Shown: positions 9,997-18,931 of the stretch, piece after piece
Layout of the letters: each line of letters starts with the position of its first letter
How positions within the stretch are numbered: the stretch's first letter is position 1
Source: Brevundimonas sp.
GTDB lineage: Bacteria; Pseudomonadota; Alphaproteobacteria; Caulobacterales; Caulobacteraceae
Direction: 5' to 3'
Assembly (NCBI RefSeq): GCF_019636155.1
Contig: NZ_JAHBYB010000004.1
Coordinates: 91,564 to 155,563 of the forward strand
DNA: 64,000 bases
Notes under the pieces: generated by a model
What the model saw: only the letters and a program-made list of their open reading frames with translations
The model's database searches: none
Told to the model about the DNA's origin: nothing
Made by a program: the position numbers and the translations under genes

Positions 9997-10437
9997 ATGG
10001 ACCCCGCCCCCCCCGCTCCGACAGAGACGATCGACGCCATTCTGGCCGAACTGGTCGATGAGTTCGACCTGCTGGGCGACTGGGAAGGGCGGATCGAATA
10101 TGTCATCGACCTGGGGCGCGGGCTGGAGGCCCTGCCCGAGGCTGATCGGGTGGAGGCCAACAAGGTGCCGGGCTGCGCCGCCCAGGTGTGGCTGGCGTCC
10201 GAGGCGCGGGACGGGCGGCTGTGGTTCCGGGCCGATTCCGACAGCGCCCTGTCTAAGGGGAACGTCGCCTTGCTGCTGAAGCTGTATTCGGGCCGGACGC
10301 CGGATCAGATCCTGGCCTTCGACGCCCGGGCGGCCCTGGATCGGCTGGGCCTGCCGCAGGCGCTGACGCGACAACGCGCCAATGGGCTGAACAGCATGGT
10401 GGGGCGGATCAGGGAAGCGGCCCAGGCCCAGGCCTGA
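9997..10437 (+). CDS. sufE: SufE family protein (cysteine desulfuration)
   Basis: A 146-residue protein that stimulates the SufS cysteine desulfurase by accepting persulfide sulfur for Fe-S cluster assembly. The acceptor cysteine is in KVPGCAAQVW, and GNVALLLKLYSGRTPDQI and GLNSMVGRI are typical. It is transcribed divergently from the kinase gene and convergently with the DUF6456 gene, which ends at the next base. Other suf genes are not nearby. Confidence 0.92.
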   Translation: MDPAPPAPTETIDAILAELVDEFDLLGDWEGRIEYVIDLGRGLEALPEADRVEANKVPGCAAQVWLASEARDGRLWFRADSDSALSKGNVALLLKLYSGRTPDQILAFDARAALDRLGLPQALTRQRANGLNSMVGRIREAAQAQA

Positions 10438-11145
10438 TCAGCCTATCCGATAGTGGCGGGCCAGAGCGTCCAGGGCTTGACCCAGCACCGCCTTGCCTTG
10501 GCGCCGGCGCAGGCCCAGCCCCTCTTCCGCCAGTCGCAGGGAAGAGCCGCGCACGCAGATCCGGTCCAGCATGGGCCGTAGCCGGGGATCGACCGAGGCC
10601 AGGGCCGCCGCGACGCGCCGCGCCGCCGACAGGGCGCGGTCGCCCGGCTCGACCCGCGCCGACGTCCCGCCGCCCGAGCGGGGCAGGGCGTCCCAGCGCA
10701 TGGTCAGGGAGGGACCGGACAGGGCCGTCTCCGCGTCGGCGCGCAGCCGTTCGCCGGCGGCGGCCTGGATCGCGCTGAGGAAGGGCCGCCCGTCGGCGCC
10801 GCGTCGCCGCGCCAGCCAGGCCAGGGGGCTTTCGCCCAGATTGGCCCGCCGGAGGGCCAGCCGCCCGTCCGCCTGCATGACCGGCCGTTCGCCCGGCAGG
10901 ACGCCGGGTCGGCCCGCGTTGTCGGGCGGATCGATCCGCTCGGGCCGCAGCCGCCATCCGCCGCCTCCGCGCACCGACAGACCGGGGCGCCGGACCAGGT
11001 CGGCGAAGGCTGCTTCGTCGATCACGGCGACGATGCGCGAGCGCCGGTCCGGACCCAGCCGGATCGCATAGCCGCCGTCCCGCGCCTCCAGCCAGGCGCC
11101 GATGCGGGACAGCAGGGCGCGGGCGCGTTCGGGCGTCACGGTCAT
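10438..11145 (-). CDS. DUF6456 domain protein
   Basis: A 235-residue protein whose last 120 residues (RVEPGDRALSAARRV..., LDRICVRGSSLRLAEEGLG, LDALARHY) match the helical DUF6456 domain common in Alphaproteobacteria, usually next to a short DnaA-domain-IV-like gene, as here. The N-terminal 110 residues are basic and may form a helix-turn-helix. The start at 11145 gives an ATGA overlap with the upstream gene's stop, so the two are coupled. The biochemical role is unknown; a DNA-related role is a guess from the partner. Confidence 0.8.
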   Translation of the reverse strand: MTVTPERARALLSRIGAWLEARDGGYAIRLGPDRRSRIVAVIDEAAFADLVRRPGLSVRGGGGWRLRPERIDPPDNAGRPGVLPGERPVMQADGRLALRRANLGESPLAWLARRRGADGRPFLSAIQAAAGERLRADAETALSGPSLTMRWDALPRSGGGTSARVEPGDRALSAARRVAAALASVDPRLRPMLDRICVRGSSLRLAEEGLGLRRRQGKAVLGQALDALARHYRIG

Positions 11146-11498
11146 CGCGGCAACTCGCAGCGAGGCGTCTCGAACAGGGCGCCGATCAGGGTCTCGATCC
11201 GGTCCAGAAGGGCATCCAGTTCGGGCCGGTCCCGCTCGTCCTCGACCCAGCGGCAGGCGTTTCCGGCCGTGGCCCGATTGACGCCGAAGACATGGCCGAC
11301 CCGCTCCAGCGGCCAGCCGAAACAGATGTGGCTGACATACATGGCCAGCCAGCGGGCGCGGCAATGCCCGTCCCGCAGCCGCTCGCGCGAGGCGATCCGC
11401 CCGGCTGACAGGCCCGTGGCGGCGGCGACCAGATGGATGGCCAGGCCGGCCTTGGACCGGTCGGTCTCGATGACCGGCACATGATAGGGTTCGGACAC
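11142..11498 (-). CDS. stand-alone DnaA domain-IV-like helix-turn-helix protein
   Basis: A 118-residue product. Residues about 35-90 resemble the C-terminal DNA-binding domain of DnaA: ARWLAMYVSHICFGWPLERVG, VFGVNRATAGNACRWVED correspond to the helix and the signature GxDHTTVxHAC, with changes (NRATAGNAC) in the signature. There is no AAA+ domain, so it cannot replace DnaA. The GTG start at 11498 is chosen for its AGGGGAG SD about 10 nt upstream. It diverges from ctrA and is coupled to the DUF6456 gene. It may bind DnaA-box-like sites, which is speculative. Confidence 0.8.
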   Translation of the reverse strand: MSEPYHVPVIETDRSKAGLAIHLVAAATGLSAGRIASRERLRDGHCRARWLAMYVSHICFGWPLERVGHVFGVNRATAGNACRWVEDERDRPELDALLDRIETLIGALFETPRCELPR

Positions 11499-11832
11499 GC
11501 TCTTATACTCCCCTGGTCTGAAGCGCGGACCCGTCGAACGCGAAGCGCGACGAGATAGGAAAATAGTCCTACACAACCGAAACGTCAGATCTGGTCGTGC
11601 GCCCGCCCGACGTGAACGGACGGCCTCGGCGAGGCGGATGAGCGCGGTGTTGGGACAAAAAAGGAGTTCGCTTGACTCGCGACTCTCGACGCCGATTCGC
11701 AAATCAGCCTACGATTCGCCTTAATGGGCGGCGTTAACGCTTCTTAAGGCTTCGGCCCGTTAACGTCGGAACAAGGTTACCCGTCCGTCCGATGACGGGT
11801 CATACGGCCAAGCTTTGCCTGGAGGGGCATGA
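11499..11832 (+). promoter_or_regulatory. ctrA promoter region with GANTC cluster and TTAA motifs
   Basis: No gene is supported in these 334 bases. Four GANTC sites, the CcrM methylation sequence, lie within 44 bp (11674, 11681, 11694, 11713). They are followed by TTAA tetramers at 11721, 11734, 11744 and 11760; the 11734/11744 pair reads TTAA-N6-TTAAC on the minus strand, close to the CtrA box (usual spacer 7). In Caulobacter ctrA is driven by a methylation-sensitive GcrA/CcrM promoter and a CtrA-autoregulated promoter; this layout fits that scheme. GGAGGGG at 11821-11826 is the SD. Confidence 0.75.
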
Positions 11833-12534
11833 ATGCGCGTTCTGCTGATTGAAGACGATCACGCCACGGCGCAAAGCATCGAGCTTATGCTCAAGTCCGA
11901 GGGCTTCAATGTCTACACGACGGACCTGGGTGAAGAAGGCATCGATCTGGGCAAGATCTATGACTACGACCTGATCCTGCTGGACCTGAACCTGCCGGAC
12001 ATGAACGGCCTGGAAGTGCTTCGCCAGCTGCGCGTGGGCAAGATCAACACCCCGGTGATGATCCTGTCAGGCACCCACGAGATCGAGACCAAGGTGAAGA
12101 CCTTCGGCGGCGGCGCCGACGACTATATGACCAAGCCGTTCCACAAGGACGAACTGATCGCCCGCGTCCACGCGGTGGTGCGTCGGTCCAAGGGTCACGC
12201 CCAGGCCATCATCCACACCGGCGAGATCGCCGTGAACCTGGACGCCAAGACGGTCGAGGTGAACGGCCATCGCGTGCATCTGACCGGCAAGGAATATCAG
12301 ATGCTGGAGCTGCTTTCCCTGCGCAAGGGCACGACCCTGACCAAGGAAATGTTCCTGAACCACCTGTATGGCGGCATGGACGAGCCGGAACTGAAGATCA
12401 TCGACGTCTTCATCTGCAAGCTGCGCAAGAAGCTGGCGACGGCGGCGGGCGGCAAACACTATATCGAAACCGTCTGGGGCCGCGGCTATGTCCTGCGTGA
12501 CCCGGCGGAAGGCGCGCAGACCGTCGCCGCCTGA
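11833..12534 (+). CDS. ctrA: cell-cycle master response regulator CtrA
   Basis: A 233-residue OmpR-type response regulator. The receiver domain (1-115) has the acidic pair EDD at 7-9, phospho-acceptor Asp51 in [10 protein letters not shown], and Lys in MTKPF. The winged-helix DNA-binding domain covers about 125-225 ([35 protein letters not shown]). The protein ends in Ala-Ala, the degron recognised by ClpXP in Caulobacter. CtrA blocks replication initiation and activates flagellar, pilus, methylation and division genes. The sequence is nearly identical to known CtrA over the whole length as far as I can judge. Confidence 0.98.
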   Translation: MRVLLIEDDHATAQSIELMLKSEGFNVYTTDLGEEGIDLGKIYDYDLILLDLNLPDMNGLEVLRQLRVGKINTPVMILSGTHEIETKVKTFGGGADDYMTKPFHKDELIARVHAVVRRSKGHAQAIIHTGEIAVNLDAKTVEVNGHRVHLTGKEYQMLELLSLRKGTTLTKEMFLNHLYGGMDEPELKIIDVFICKLRKKLATAAGGKHYIETVWGRGYVLRDPAEGAQTVAA

Positions 12535-12560
12535 TCCGGTTCGGATCCTGAACATCGAAA

Positions 12561-12594
12561 CGCCCGCCGGGATGACCGGCGGGCGTTTTCTTGT
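12561..12594 (+). terminator. Rho-independent terminator of ctrA
   Basis: GCCCGCCGG pairs with CCGGCGGGC around a 5-nt loop (GATGA), followed by GTTTTCTT. It begins 27 nt after the ctrA stop. Confidence 0.9.
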
Positions 12595-12727
12595 GCGGAA
12601 CGGGCTGCGATGCGGCGCACGTCCATTCAAGGCTGATATGGCCCGACGATTTTGAGGATCAAGAATTGCGCCGGACGAAAGTGTGCGCAGACTGCGGAGC
12701 CTCTGAAGATGCGGGAGGCGGCGCGCG

Positions 12728-13174
12728 ATGAAGCTGGACAACACCGATCCGACCTATGGCACGGTCGCGGCGGGCCATGCGCCGGATGTTCTGTATCACG
12801 GCACCCGCGCCGACCTGTCGGTCGGCGACCTGCTGCGGCCCGGCTTCGCCTCGAATTGGGAGGATCGGCGGCCCCTGTCCTGGATCTACATGTCCGGCCT
12901 GCTGGAACCCGCCGTCTGGGGCGCCGAACTGGCGGTGGGCGAGGGGCGTCCGCGCGTCTTCATCGTCGAGCCGACAGGCCTGATCGAGGACGACCCCAAC
13001 CTGACCAACAAGAAGTTTTCCGGCAACATCACCCTGTCCTACCGCTCGCGCGAGCCTTTGCGGATCGTCGGCGAGGTCATGGACTGGCAAGGGCATTCGC
13101 CCGAAGAGGTTCGGGCCGCCCGTGAGAAGATCGACGCGGCATGGACCGGCGGTCCGTCCCGCATCATCGACTAA
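12728..13174 (+). CDS. arr: rifampin ADP-ribosyltransferase (Arr)
   Basis: A 148-residue protein that matches Arr over its length: LYHGTRADLSVGDLL, SNWEDR, AVWGAELAVGEGRPRVFIVE, EDDPNLTNKKFSGN, SYRSREPLRIVGEV. Arr transfers ADP-ribose from NAD to the C23 hydroxyl of rifamycins and inactivates them. The His in YHGT, and the downstream Tyr and Asp conserved in the family, are present. SD GGGAGG precedes the ATG. It is chromosomal, between ctrA and a xylanase gene, with no integron or insertion sequence nearby, so it looks intrinsic. Resistance itself is inferred. Confidence 0.93.
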   Translation: MKLDNTDPTYGTVAAGHAPDVLYHGTRADLSVGDLLRPGFASNWEDRRPLSWIYMSGLLEPAVWGAELAVGEGRPRVFIVEPTGLIEDDPNLTNKKFSGNITLSYRSREPLRIVGEVMDWQGHSPEEVRAAREKIDAAWTGGPSRIID

Positions 13175-14250
13175 CCGCCGAACGCCCCCGCAAGCGCGTT
13201 GAACATCGGCGTCGGTTCGCCCGCGGGGTCGAACAGCAGGGGGCTGTCCCTGCCGTCGTCGCGGTCGTCGCGGCGCCGCCAGCTGTCGGTGTCGCGCACG
13301 CCCCAGACGGTGAAGGCGTAACGCTGGGCGTCCGGCAGGGCCATGAAGGCCTCGGCCAGTTCGGCGACGCGGGCGGTCTGCTGGGCCCGGCGTTGTGAGG
13401 GCGAGCGCGGATCGAAGGGGCCGTCGCGGCGCAGGGAGGCGTCCAGTTCCGACACATGGATCGGCAGGCCGAAGCGGGCGGCCTCGCGGATGAAGGCGGC
13501 GGTCTGGCCGGCCGGAATCTCGATGTCCAGGTGCGACTGGGTGCCGACGCCCCCCACCGGCGCCCCGGCCTTCAGCAGGCGCTCCAGCAGGCGCAGGAAG
13601 GTCGCGCCCTTCACCGGATTGTTCTCCAGATTGTAGTCGTTCAGGAACAGGACGGCGCCGGGGTCGGCGGCCCTGGCCTGTTCGAAGGCGCGGATCATGT
13701 AGCCGTCCTGACCCAGGGCCTGGCTGTAGAGGCAGTCGCGCAGACCGTTCCCGTCTTCCGCCACCGGCTCGTTGACCACGTCCCAGCCCACGGTCTGGCC
13801 GCGATAGCGGGCGGCGACATCGGTGATGTAGCGGTCGTATTCGCGGGCGAAGCGGTCGCCGGTCAGACTTTTGAACCAGGGGTGGTCCTGGGCGTACCAG
13901 ATCAGGGTGGTGGCGTGCATCCGCAGGCCGTGGTCGCGGGCGAAGTCGGCGATGCGGTCGGGCGCGTCCCAGCGGCGGCGGCCGTCGGGCTTGAGGATGT
14001 ATTCCATCTTCATCTCCCACTCGGGCGTGAGCTGGGAGAAGTGGCGGGCGGCCAGGGCCAGCCATTGCGGATCGTCGAACTGGCCCGTCATGGCGCAGGT
14101 TCCGACCGGAAACGGCGCCAGGGATTTCAGCGGCGGCGCGGCGCGGGGTTTCGCCAAGGACGTGGGTTGGGCGCTGGCGTCCCGCTCGCACGCGGCCAGG
14201 GCGACGGTCGAGGCCAGGAAGGCGCGGCGGGAGAGATGATCCTGGGTCAA
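13171..14250 (-). CDS. endo-1,4-beta-xylanase, glycoside hydrolase family 10
   Basis: A 359-residue exported enzyme. A twin-arginine-like signal SRRAFLASTVALAAC also ends in a lipobox, so it may be a Tat-exported lipoprotein. The GH10 barrel covers about 45-350: the acid/base Glu is in GWDVVNEP and the nucleophile Glu in HVSELD; HATTLIWYAQDHPWF, FLNDYN and GVGTQSHLD are also typical. It should hydrolyse internal xylan bonds at the cell surface or in the periplasm. It converges on arr with a 4-nt overlap. No transporter or xylosidase lies beside it. Confidence 0.95.
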   Translation of the reverse strand: MTQDHLSRRAFLASTVALAACERDASAQPTSLAKPRAAPPLKSLAPFPVGTCAMTGQFDDPQWLALAARHFSQLTPEWEMKMEYILKPDGRRRWDAPDRIADFARDHGLRMHATTLIWYAQDHPWFKSLTGDRFAREYDRYITDVAARYRGQTVGWDVVNEPVAEDGNGLRDCLYSQALGQDGYMIRAFEQARAADPGAVLFLNDYNLENNPVKGATFLRLLERLLKAGAPVGGVGTQSHLDIEIPAGQTAAFIREAARFGLPIHVSELDASLRRDGPFDPRSPSQRRAQQTARVAELAEAFMALPDAQRYAFTVWGVRDTDSWRRRDDRDDGRDSPLLFDPAGEPTPMFNALAGAFGG

Positions 14251-14280
14251 GGTCGAATGATCCTTAGACAGCGTGGGGCC

Positions 14281-15414
14281 TCAGATACGCAACACATCCA
14301 GAAGCGGGTCGAAGGCGAACAGCGCCGCGCGCCGACCGGCGGCGGGAACCAGGGTTCTCAACAGGCCCGCCTCGCTCAAGCGCCGGGAAATGACGCGGGC
14401 CGACGAGTCCGGCATGCCGGATCGTGCGACGAAACGGTCGTTGCGAAAGACAGGATTGGCGAACACGAAGTCGAGCGCCAGATCATGATGCTGTGAGTTC
14501 AGCACCTCTCGGAACCTCTCGCGCATTTCGCCATACAGGGCGTGAATCTGGTCGGCGGTGCGGATGTTGACCCTGGCCTGCTCATGCATCGCCGTCAGGA
14601 AGAAGCAGGTCCAGCCGGTCCAGTCGCCTTCTGCCGAGACGGCCCGCATCCGCTCGACATACTCGGACTTGTGGGTCTCGAAATATCCGGACGCGAAGAA
14701 GTTGGGCTGGCTGATGATCCCCAGCTTCCAGAGCATCAGGGTGATCAGCATCCGGCCGATGCGCCCATTGCCATCCTCGAAGGGATGCAGCGCCTCGAAC
14801 TCGACATGGGCCAAGGCGGTGCGAATGAGCGGCCGCATGGCGTCGCCGTTCATGAAGGCGACCAGTTGCTCCATCGCCATGGGCAGGTGTTCGGGCGTGA
14901 TCGGGACGAAGTAGATTTCCTTTCGCCGGTCATCCCCGACGTAATTCTGTTCCACCTTGTAGGCGCCCGGTCTTTTGTGCGCGCCCCGGCCGAATGACAG
15001 CAGTTGCTGATGGGCCGTGCGGATCAGGTGCTCGCTTAAAGGCGCGCCTTCGGCCATGGCGGTTTGCGCGTTCCGCAGAGCCCGGGAATAGAGGAAGGTT
15101 TCGATGTCGTCGTTGCGGGCCTGATCATAGGCGGTGGATGATCCGGCCTCTTCCTCGGCTTCCAGCAGATAGATGTTCTCGACGGTCGATATCGTGCCCT
15201 CCATTCGCGAGGAACTGACGGCGTCCTGACGCCTGAGGGGCGCCAGCAGCAACTCGCTGTTCACGAGGCTGGACATCTTCGCATCGTATCGAGCGAGGGA
15301 CGCGGCGGCGTCCTCCAACGGCCCCAGGATTCTCTGATAATCCAGAGTGGGAGGTGGGAAGGCCCCCGTATGGTAGTGGGCGGCGCCCGAGAGATCATAT
15401 CTCTTGTCGATCAT
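14281..15414 (-). CDS. Fic domain protein with N-terminal inhibitory helix
   Basis: A 377-residue protein likely to transfer AMP (or another nucleotide part) to target hydroxyls. The Fic motif HPFEDGNGRIGR (about 205-216) is complete. The N-terminal helix (about 65-75) carries SSRMEG, matching the inhibitory [ST]xxxE[GN] motif of class II Fic proteins, whose Glu blocks ATP binding. FAYSSRMEG-type N-terminal and C-terminal winged-helix regions (SARVISRRLSEAGLLRTL) fit the Fic/DOC family with DNA-binding tail. No antitoxin gene is adjacent. A long imperfect palindrome lies 59 nt upstream. Confidence 0.92.
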   Translation of the reverse strand: MIDKRYDLSGAAHYHTGAFPPPTLDYQRILGPLEDAAASLARYDAKMSSLVNSELLLAPLRRQDAVSSSRMEGTISTVENIYLLEAEEEAGSSTAYDQARNDDIETFLYSRALRNAQTAMAEGAPLSEHLIRTAHQQLLSFGRGAHKRPGAYKVEQNYVGDDRRKEIYFVPITPEHLPMAMEQLVAFMNGDAMRPLIRTALAHVEFEALHPFEDGNGRIGRMLITLMLWKLGIISQPNFFASGYFETHKSEYVERMRAVSAEGDWTGWTCFFLTAMHEQARVNIRTADQIHALYGEMRERFREVLNSQHHDLALDFVFANPVFRNDRFVARSGMPDSSARVISRRLSEAGLLRTLVPAAGRRAALFAFDPLLDVLRI

Positions 15415-15442
15415 TTCGGGGCCAATTCTGGCGACAAGCAGC

Positions 15443-15506
15443 TTGACGACAGCCTAGCGACGACAAACTGCTTTGACAACAGGATTGGACTATATCCTAT
15501 CGTCAA
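15443..15506. promoter_or_regulatory. palindromic operator upstream of fic gene
   Basis: TTGACAACAGGAT (15473-15485) and ATCCTATCGTCAA (15494-15506) form an inverted repeat matching at 11 of 13 positions with an 8-nt spacer. A third half-site TTGACGACAG lies at 15443-15452. It is centred about 75 nt upstream of the Fic start. The winged-helix tail of the Fic protein is one candidate binder (inference). Confidence 0.55.
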
Positions 15507-15548
15507 CTGAATGTGACGTCAGGATTCCGGCGTCAACGCCGCGCTGCC

Positions 15549-15959
15549 TCAGACGGCCCGGCGGCGCAGGCCCAGTTCGTCGAAGGCGGCGGTTTCGCGT
15601 CGCCCGGCGGCGATCAGGGCGTTCAGGCGGGTGGTTTCGGCCACGTGCTCGAACTTCTTCAGTTCTTCAAAGGCGCCGGTCAGGGCGTCGCGGGCGCCGT
15701 GCTCTTCGACATCCAATTCATTCAGATCAGACTCGGCGGCGCCTTTGCGCGCCTTCCAGCCGTTCAGATAGGCTTGCAGCAGCAGGCCGGATTCGGCGTC
15801 GTGACGGGCGCGCTCGCGCTCCACCTCGGCCTCGGCGTCCAGGACAGCGAGGCGCATTTCGGCCGACGCCCGGCGGGCGGTGATCTCGGCCAGACGCTTC
15901 TGCAGCGTCTCGACCTCATAGTTGGAGATGCGGATCAGCGATTGGGCCCAGGCGGTCAT
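15549..15959 (-). CDS. fliJ: flagellar export protein FliJ-like
   Basis: A 136-residue, almost entirely helical coiled-coil protein (MTAWAQSLIRISNYEVETLQ...). FliJ fits into the FliI hexamer ring and helps export flagellar subunits. FliJ sequences vary, so the call rests on coiled-coil character, length and position 4 nt after fliI, its normal partner. Confidence 0.8.
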   Translation of the reverse strand: MTAWAQSLIRISNYEVETLQKRLAEITARRASAEMRLAVLDAEAEVERERARHDAESGLLLQAYLNGWKARKGAAESDLNELDVEEHGARDALTGAFEELKKFEHVAETTRLNALIAAGRRETAAFDELGLRRRAV

Positions 15960-15963
15960 CGCA

Positions 15964-17307
15964 TCACTCCTTGATCATGCCGGTGTTCAGAATGTCTTCC
16001 AGCCGGTTAAAGGAATCCGAAAGCGGCGTGGCGTCGTCGGGCGCCTGGGTCAGAAAACCCTCCAGCGCCGGGTTCAGGGCGATGGCGCGGTCGACGATCG
16101 GGTCGGCCCCGGTGCGATAGGCGCCGATGCGGATCAGTTCTTCCATGTTGGAATAGGCGCTGAGGCACTGGCGTGCGCGGCGGTTCAGTTCGCGCTCGGG
16201 CGGGGTCTGGCACGCGGGCATGGTCCGGCTGACCGACTTCAGCACGTCGATGGCCGGGAAGCGGCCGCGCTCGGCGATCTTGCGGTCCATGACGATGTGC
16301 CCGTCCAGGATGCCGCGCACGGCATCGGCGATGGGCTCGTCATGGTCGCCGCCGTCCACCAGCACGGTGAACAGGGCGGTGATCGGCCCGGCGGTCGTCC
16401 CGTCCGGGCGCACGGGGCCGGGGCCGGCGCGCTCCAGCAGCTTGGGCAGTTCGGTGAAGACGGTGGGGGTGTAGCCCTTGGTCGTCGGCGGTTCGCCCGC
16501 CGCCAGGCCGATCTCACGCTGAGCCATGGCGAAGCGGGTGACGGAATCCATCAGGCACAGGACCTCCAGATCCTGATCGCGCAGGAACTCGGCGCAGGCC
16601 ATGGTCATATAGGCCGCCTGGCGCCGCTTCAGGGCCGGTTCGTCGCTGGTGGCGACCACGACGATGGCGCGGGCGAGGCCCTCTTGCCCCAAGGTCTCCT
16701 CGATGAACTCGCGCACCTCGCGGCCGCGTTCGCCGATCAGACCAACCACCACGGCGTCGCAGGTCGCCTGGCGCGCCAGCATCGACAGCAGCACCGACTT
16801 CCCGACGCCCGATCCGGCGAAGATGCCCAGGCGCTGACCCCGGCAGGTGGTGGTGAACACGTCCATGGCCCGGACCCCCAGGTCCAGCCGTTCGCCCACC
16901 CGGCCGCGCGAATGGGCCGGGGGCGGCGGCGCGCGCAGGGGATAGGGGGCCGGGCCTTGCGGCAGGGGGTCCTTGCCGTCGATGGGATTTCCGAAGGCGT
17001 CGATGATGCGTCCCAGCCAGGCGGTGGTGGGGCGCACGGCGGCGGCGGCGTCGATGATGCGGATGTCGGCCCCGGGAGCCACCCCCTCGACCGGGCCGAA
17101 GGGCATCAGCAGGGCCTTGGCGTCGCGGAAGCCGACGACCTCGGCCGGCAGGGCGGGCAGGCCGCGCCGCCCGATCTCGGCCCGGGCGCCGACCGCCAGG
17201 CGCGACAGGCCGCCCCGGGATTCGATCAGCAGGCCCGAGACCCCGGCGACCTTGCCGGTCACGACCAAGGGGTCGATCGCTTCGACGGCGGCGACGAGAT
17301 TGCGCAA
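15964..17307 (-). CDS. fliI: flagellum-specific ATP synthase FliI
   Basis: A 447-residue ATPase of the flagellar type III export apparatus, related to F1-beta. Walker A is [12 protein letters not shown], Walker B region [26 protein letters not shown] (split: LMDS is the B strand), and the C-terminal [26 protein letters not shown] region is typical. It leads a two-gene operon with fliJ. A TTAACCAT half-site and a second TTAAC upstream suggest direct CtrA control, as reported for the Caulobacter fliI operon. Confidence 0.96.
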   Translation of the reverse strand: MRNLVAAVEAIDPLVVTGKVAGVSGLLIESRGGLSRLAVGARAEIGRRGLPALPAEVVGFRDAKALLMPFGPVEGVAPGADIRIIDAAAAVRPTTAWLGRIIDAFGNPIDGKDPLPQGPAPYPLRAPPPPAHSRGRVGERLDLGVRAMDVFTTTCRGQRLGIFAGSGVGKSVLLSMLARQATCDAVVVGLIGERGREVREFIEETLGQEGLARAIVVVATSDEPALKRRQAAYMTMACAEFLRDQDLEVLCLMDSVTRFAMAQREIGLAAGEPPTTKGYTPTVFTELPKLLERAGPGPVRPDGTTAGPITALFTVLVDGGDHDEPIADAVRGILDGHIVMDRKIAERGRFPAIDVLKSVSRTMPACQTPPERELNRRARQCLSAYSNMEELIRIGAYRTGADPIVDRAIALNPALEGFLTQAPDDATPLSDSFNRLEDILNTGMIKE

Positions 17308-17329
17308 ACGGAAAGCCCCGGAACAGGCG

Positions 17330-17356
17330 TTAACCTTTGCGCCGCCATGGTTAACC
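17330..17356 (-). promoter_or_regulatory. CtrA-like half-sites upstream of fliI
   Basis: On the minus strand GGTTAACCAT (17347-17356) contains the 8-base CtrA half-site TTAACCAT, and a second TTAAC lies at 17330-17334, 23 nt before the start codon. Spacing between them is longer than the standard N7, so they would act as separate half-sites. Confidence 0.5.
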
Positions 17357-17374
17357 GGGGGTGAAGATCGCCGT

Positions 17375-18295
17375 TCAGGCGGGTGGCTGGACCGGCGGGG
17401 TCGCGACGACGGCCGGTGTCTCGGGGCGCGTGGTCAGGATGGCCCCGGCCGAGGCGGCGACGATGGCGGCGATGGCGAACCACTGCTGGCCGGTCAGAAG
17501 CTCGTGCAGGAAGATCACCCCGGCCACGGCGCCGATGGCCGGTTCGGCGCTGAGCAGGACGCCGAAGGTCCGCTTGGGCATGCCGCGCATGGCGATCATG
17601 TCCAGCGAATAGGGCAGGGCGCTGGAGGCGATGGCCACCACGACGGCGACCGCCAGGATCGCCGGATGCAGCAGCTTCAGCCCCGCCTCGGCCGCGCCGA
17701 ACGGCAGGATGACCAGGGCGGCGACCGTCATGCCCATGGCCACGGATGGGCCGGCCGGAATATGGCCCAGACGCTTGCCGAAGATGATGTAGAGCGCCCA
17801 GCAGACGGCGGCGATCAGGGCGAAGCCGACGCCGACCGGGTCGAGCGCCGCCGCCCCATTCAGCGGCAACAGAAGGACAAGCCCGAGGGCCGCCAGGCCG
17901 ATGCAGGCGAAATGGACCGGCCGTCGGGCATGGACCAGGGCCAGGGCCAGGGGGCCGGTGAACTCGATCGCCAGGGCCAGGCCCAGGGGGATGGTCTTCA
18001 GCGACAGGTAGAAGGTCAGGTTCAACAGCCCCATGGCCGCGCCGAAGGCCGCCAGCCGCCCGATGTCCGCTCGCGTCAGGCGCACCCGCCAGGGGCGGAA
18101 CAGAGCCGTCAGGATGATGGCCGCCAGACCCACGCGCAGAGCCGCCGTGCCCTGGGCTCCGACCAGGGGGAAGAGCTGCTTGGCGAAGGAGGTGCCGAAG
18201 CAAAGGGAGATCATCGCCGCGCCCAGCGCCAGATAGGGGACGAACGGCGTCCAGCGGGCGCGGATCGAGGCAGGGCGAAGGGGCAGGGCGGTCAT
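17375..18295 (-). CDS. EamA/RhtA-type exporter
   Basis: A 306-residue inner-membrane protein with ten predicted transmembrane helices in two EamA repeats (about 20-145 and 160-290). [22 protein letters not shown] and [19 protein letters not shown] are close to the RhtA threonine/homoserine exporter branch. It diverges from an Lrp-type regulator across 84 bp, the usual layout of a regulator and the amino-acid exporter it controls. The substrate is inferred. Confidence 0.88.
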   Translation of the reverse strand: MTALPLRPASIRARWTPFVPYLALGAAMISLCFGTSFAKQLFPLVGAQGTAALRVGLAAIILTALFRPWRVRLTRADIGRLAAFGAAMGLLNLTFYLSLKTIPLGLALAIEFTGPLALALVHARRPVHFACIGLAALGLVLLLPLNGAAALDPVGVGFALIAAVCWALYIIFGKRLGHIPAGPSVAMGMTVAALVILPFGAAEAGLKLLHPAILAVAVVVAIASSALPYSLDMIAMRGMPKRTFGVLLSAEPAIGAVAGVIFLHELLTGQQWFAIAAIVAASAGAILTTRPETPAVVATPPVQPPA

Positions 18296-18379
18296 GGCCG
18301 AAGGTTAGCGGAACCAGCCTTGTGCTTCCCGGCGATTTCAGGCGTCATTGCACCTGTTTTCGTCAACAAGAGCCATAAA

Positions 18380-18862
18380 ATGACGAATTTCGTCGATCTG
18401 GACGGTTTCGATCATCGGCTGCTGGCGCGGGTCCGGCGCAACAATCTGGAGCCGGCGCGGGTCACGGCCGAGGCGGTGGGCCTGTCGGAATCCGCCGTGC
18501 TGAGACGACTGAGGCGATTGCGGGCGGAGGGGGTCATCAAGGCCGATGTGGCCATTGTCGATCCGGCGCGGGTCGAGCCGCGGATCGTCATCCATGTCCA
18601 GGTCGAGATGATGGGCCAGGACAGGCCGGCGATGGACGCCTTCAAACGCGCCCTGGTCGCCAGTCCGGAGGTTCAGGCCGCCTGGGACGTGACAGGCGAG
18701 ACCGATTTCCTGATCACGGTGGCGGTGCGATCCATGGCCGACTACGAGGCCTTCTGCTTGCGCGAACTGACCACCACGGCCCATGTGCGGGCCTTCCAGA
18801 GCATGATCGTGATCCGCGAAGTCGTCGGCTTCGACCCCGCGCGGGCGGTGTTGAGCCGATGA
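18380..18862 (+). CDS. Lrp/AsnC family transcriptional regulator
   Basis: A 160-residue regulator. An N-terminal helix-turn-helix (about 5-60: LDGFDHRLLARVRRNN, VGLSESAVLRRLRRLRAEGVI) is followed by a RAM/AsnC effector-binding domain (about 70-150: VTGETDFLITVAVRSMADYEAF). Such proteins sense amino acids and form octamers. The divergent exporter gene is the most likely target. The start at 18380 (ATGACGAATTTC) gives the usual N-terminal length. Confidence 0.93.
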   Translation: MTNFVDLDGFDHRLLARVRRNNLEPARVTAEAVGLSESAVLRRLRRLRAEGVIKADVAIVDPARVEPRIVIHVQVEMMGQDRPAMDAFKRALVASPEVQAAWDVTGETDFLITVAVRSMADYEAFCLRELTTTAHVRAFQSMIVIREVVGFDPARAVLSR

Positions 18863-18931
18863 GGCGCCCTTGCGCGGGCGGGGGGCGCCGCCTCATCTAG
18901 GAACGACGCCAACGCCAGCGGAGACCTCCCC

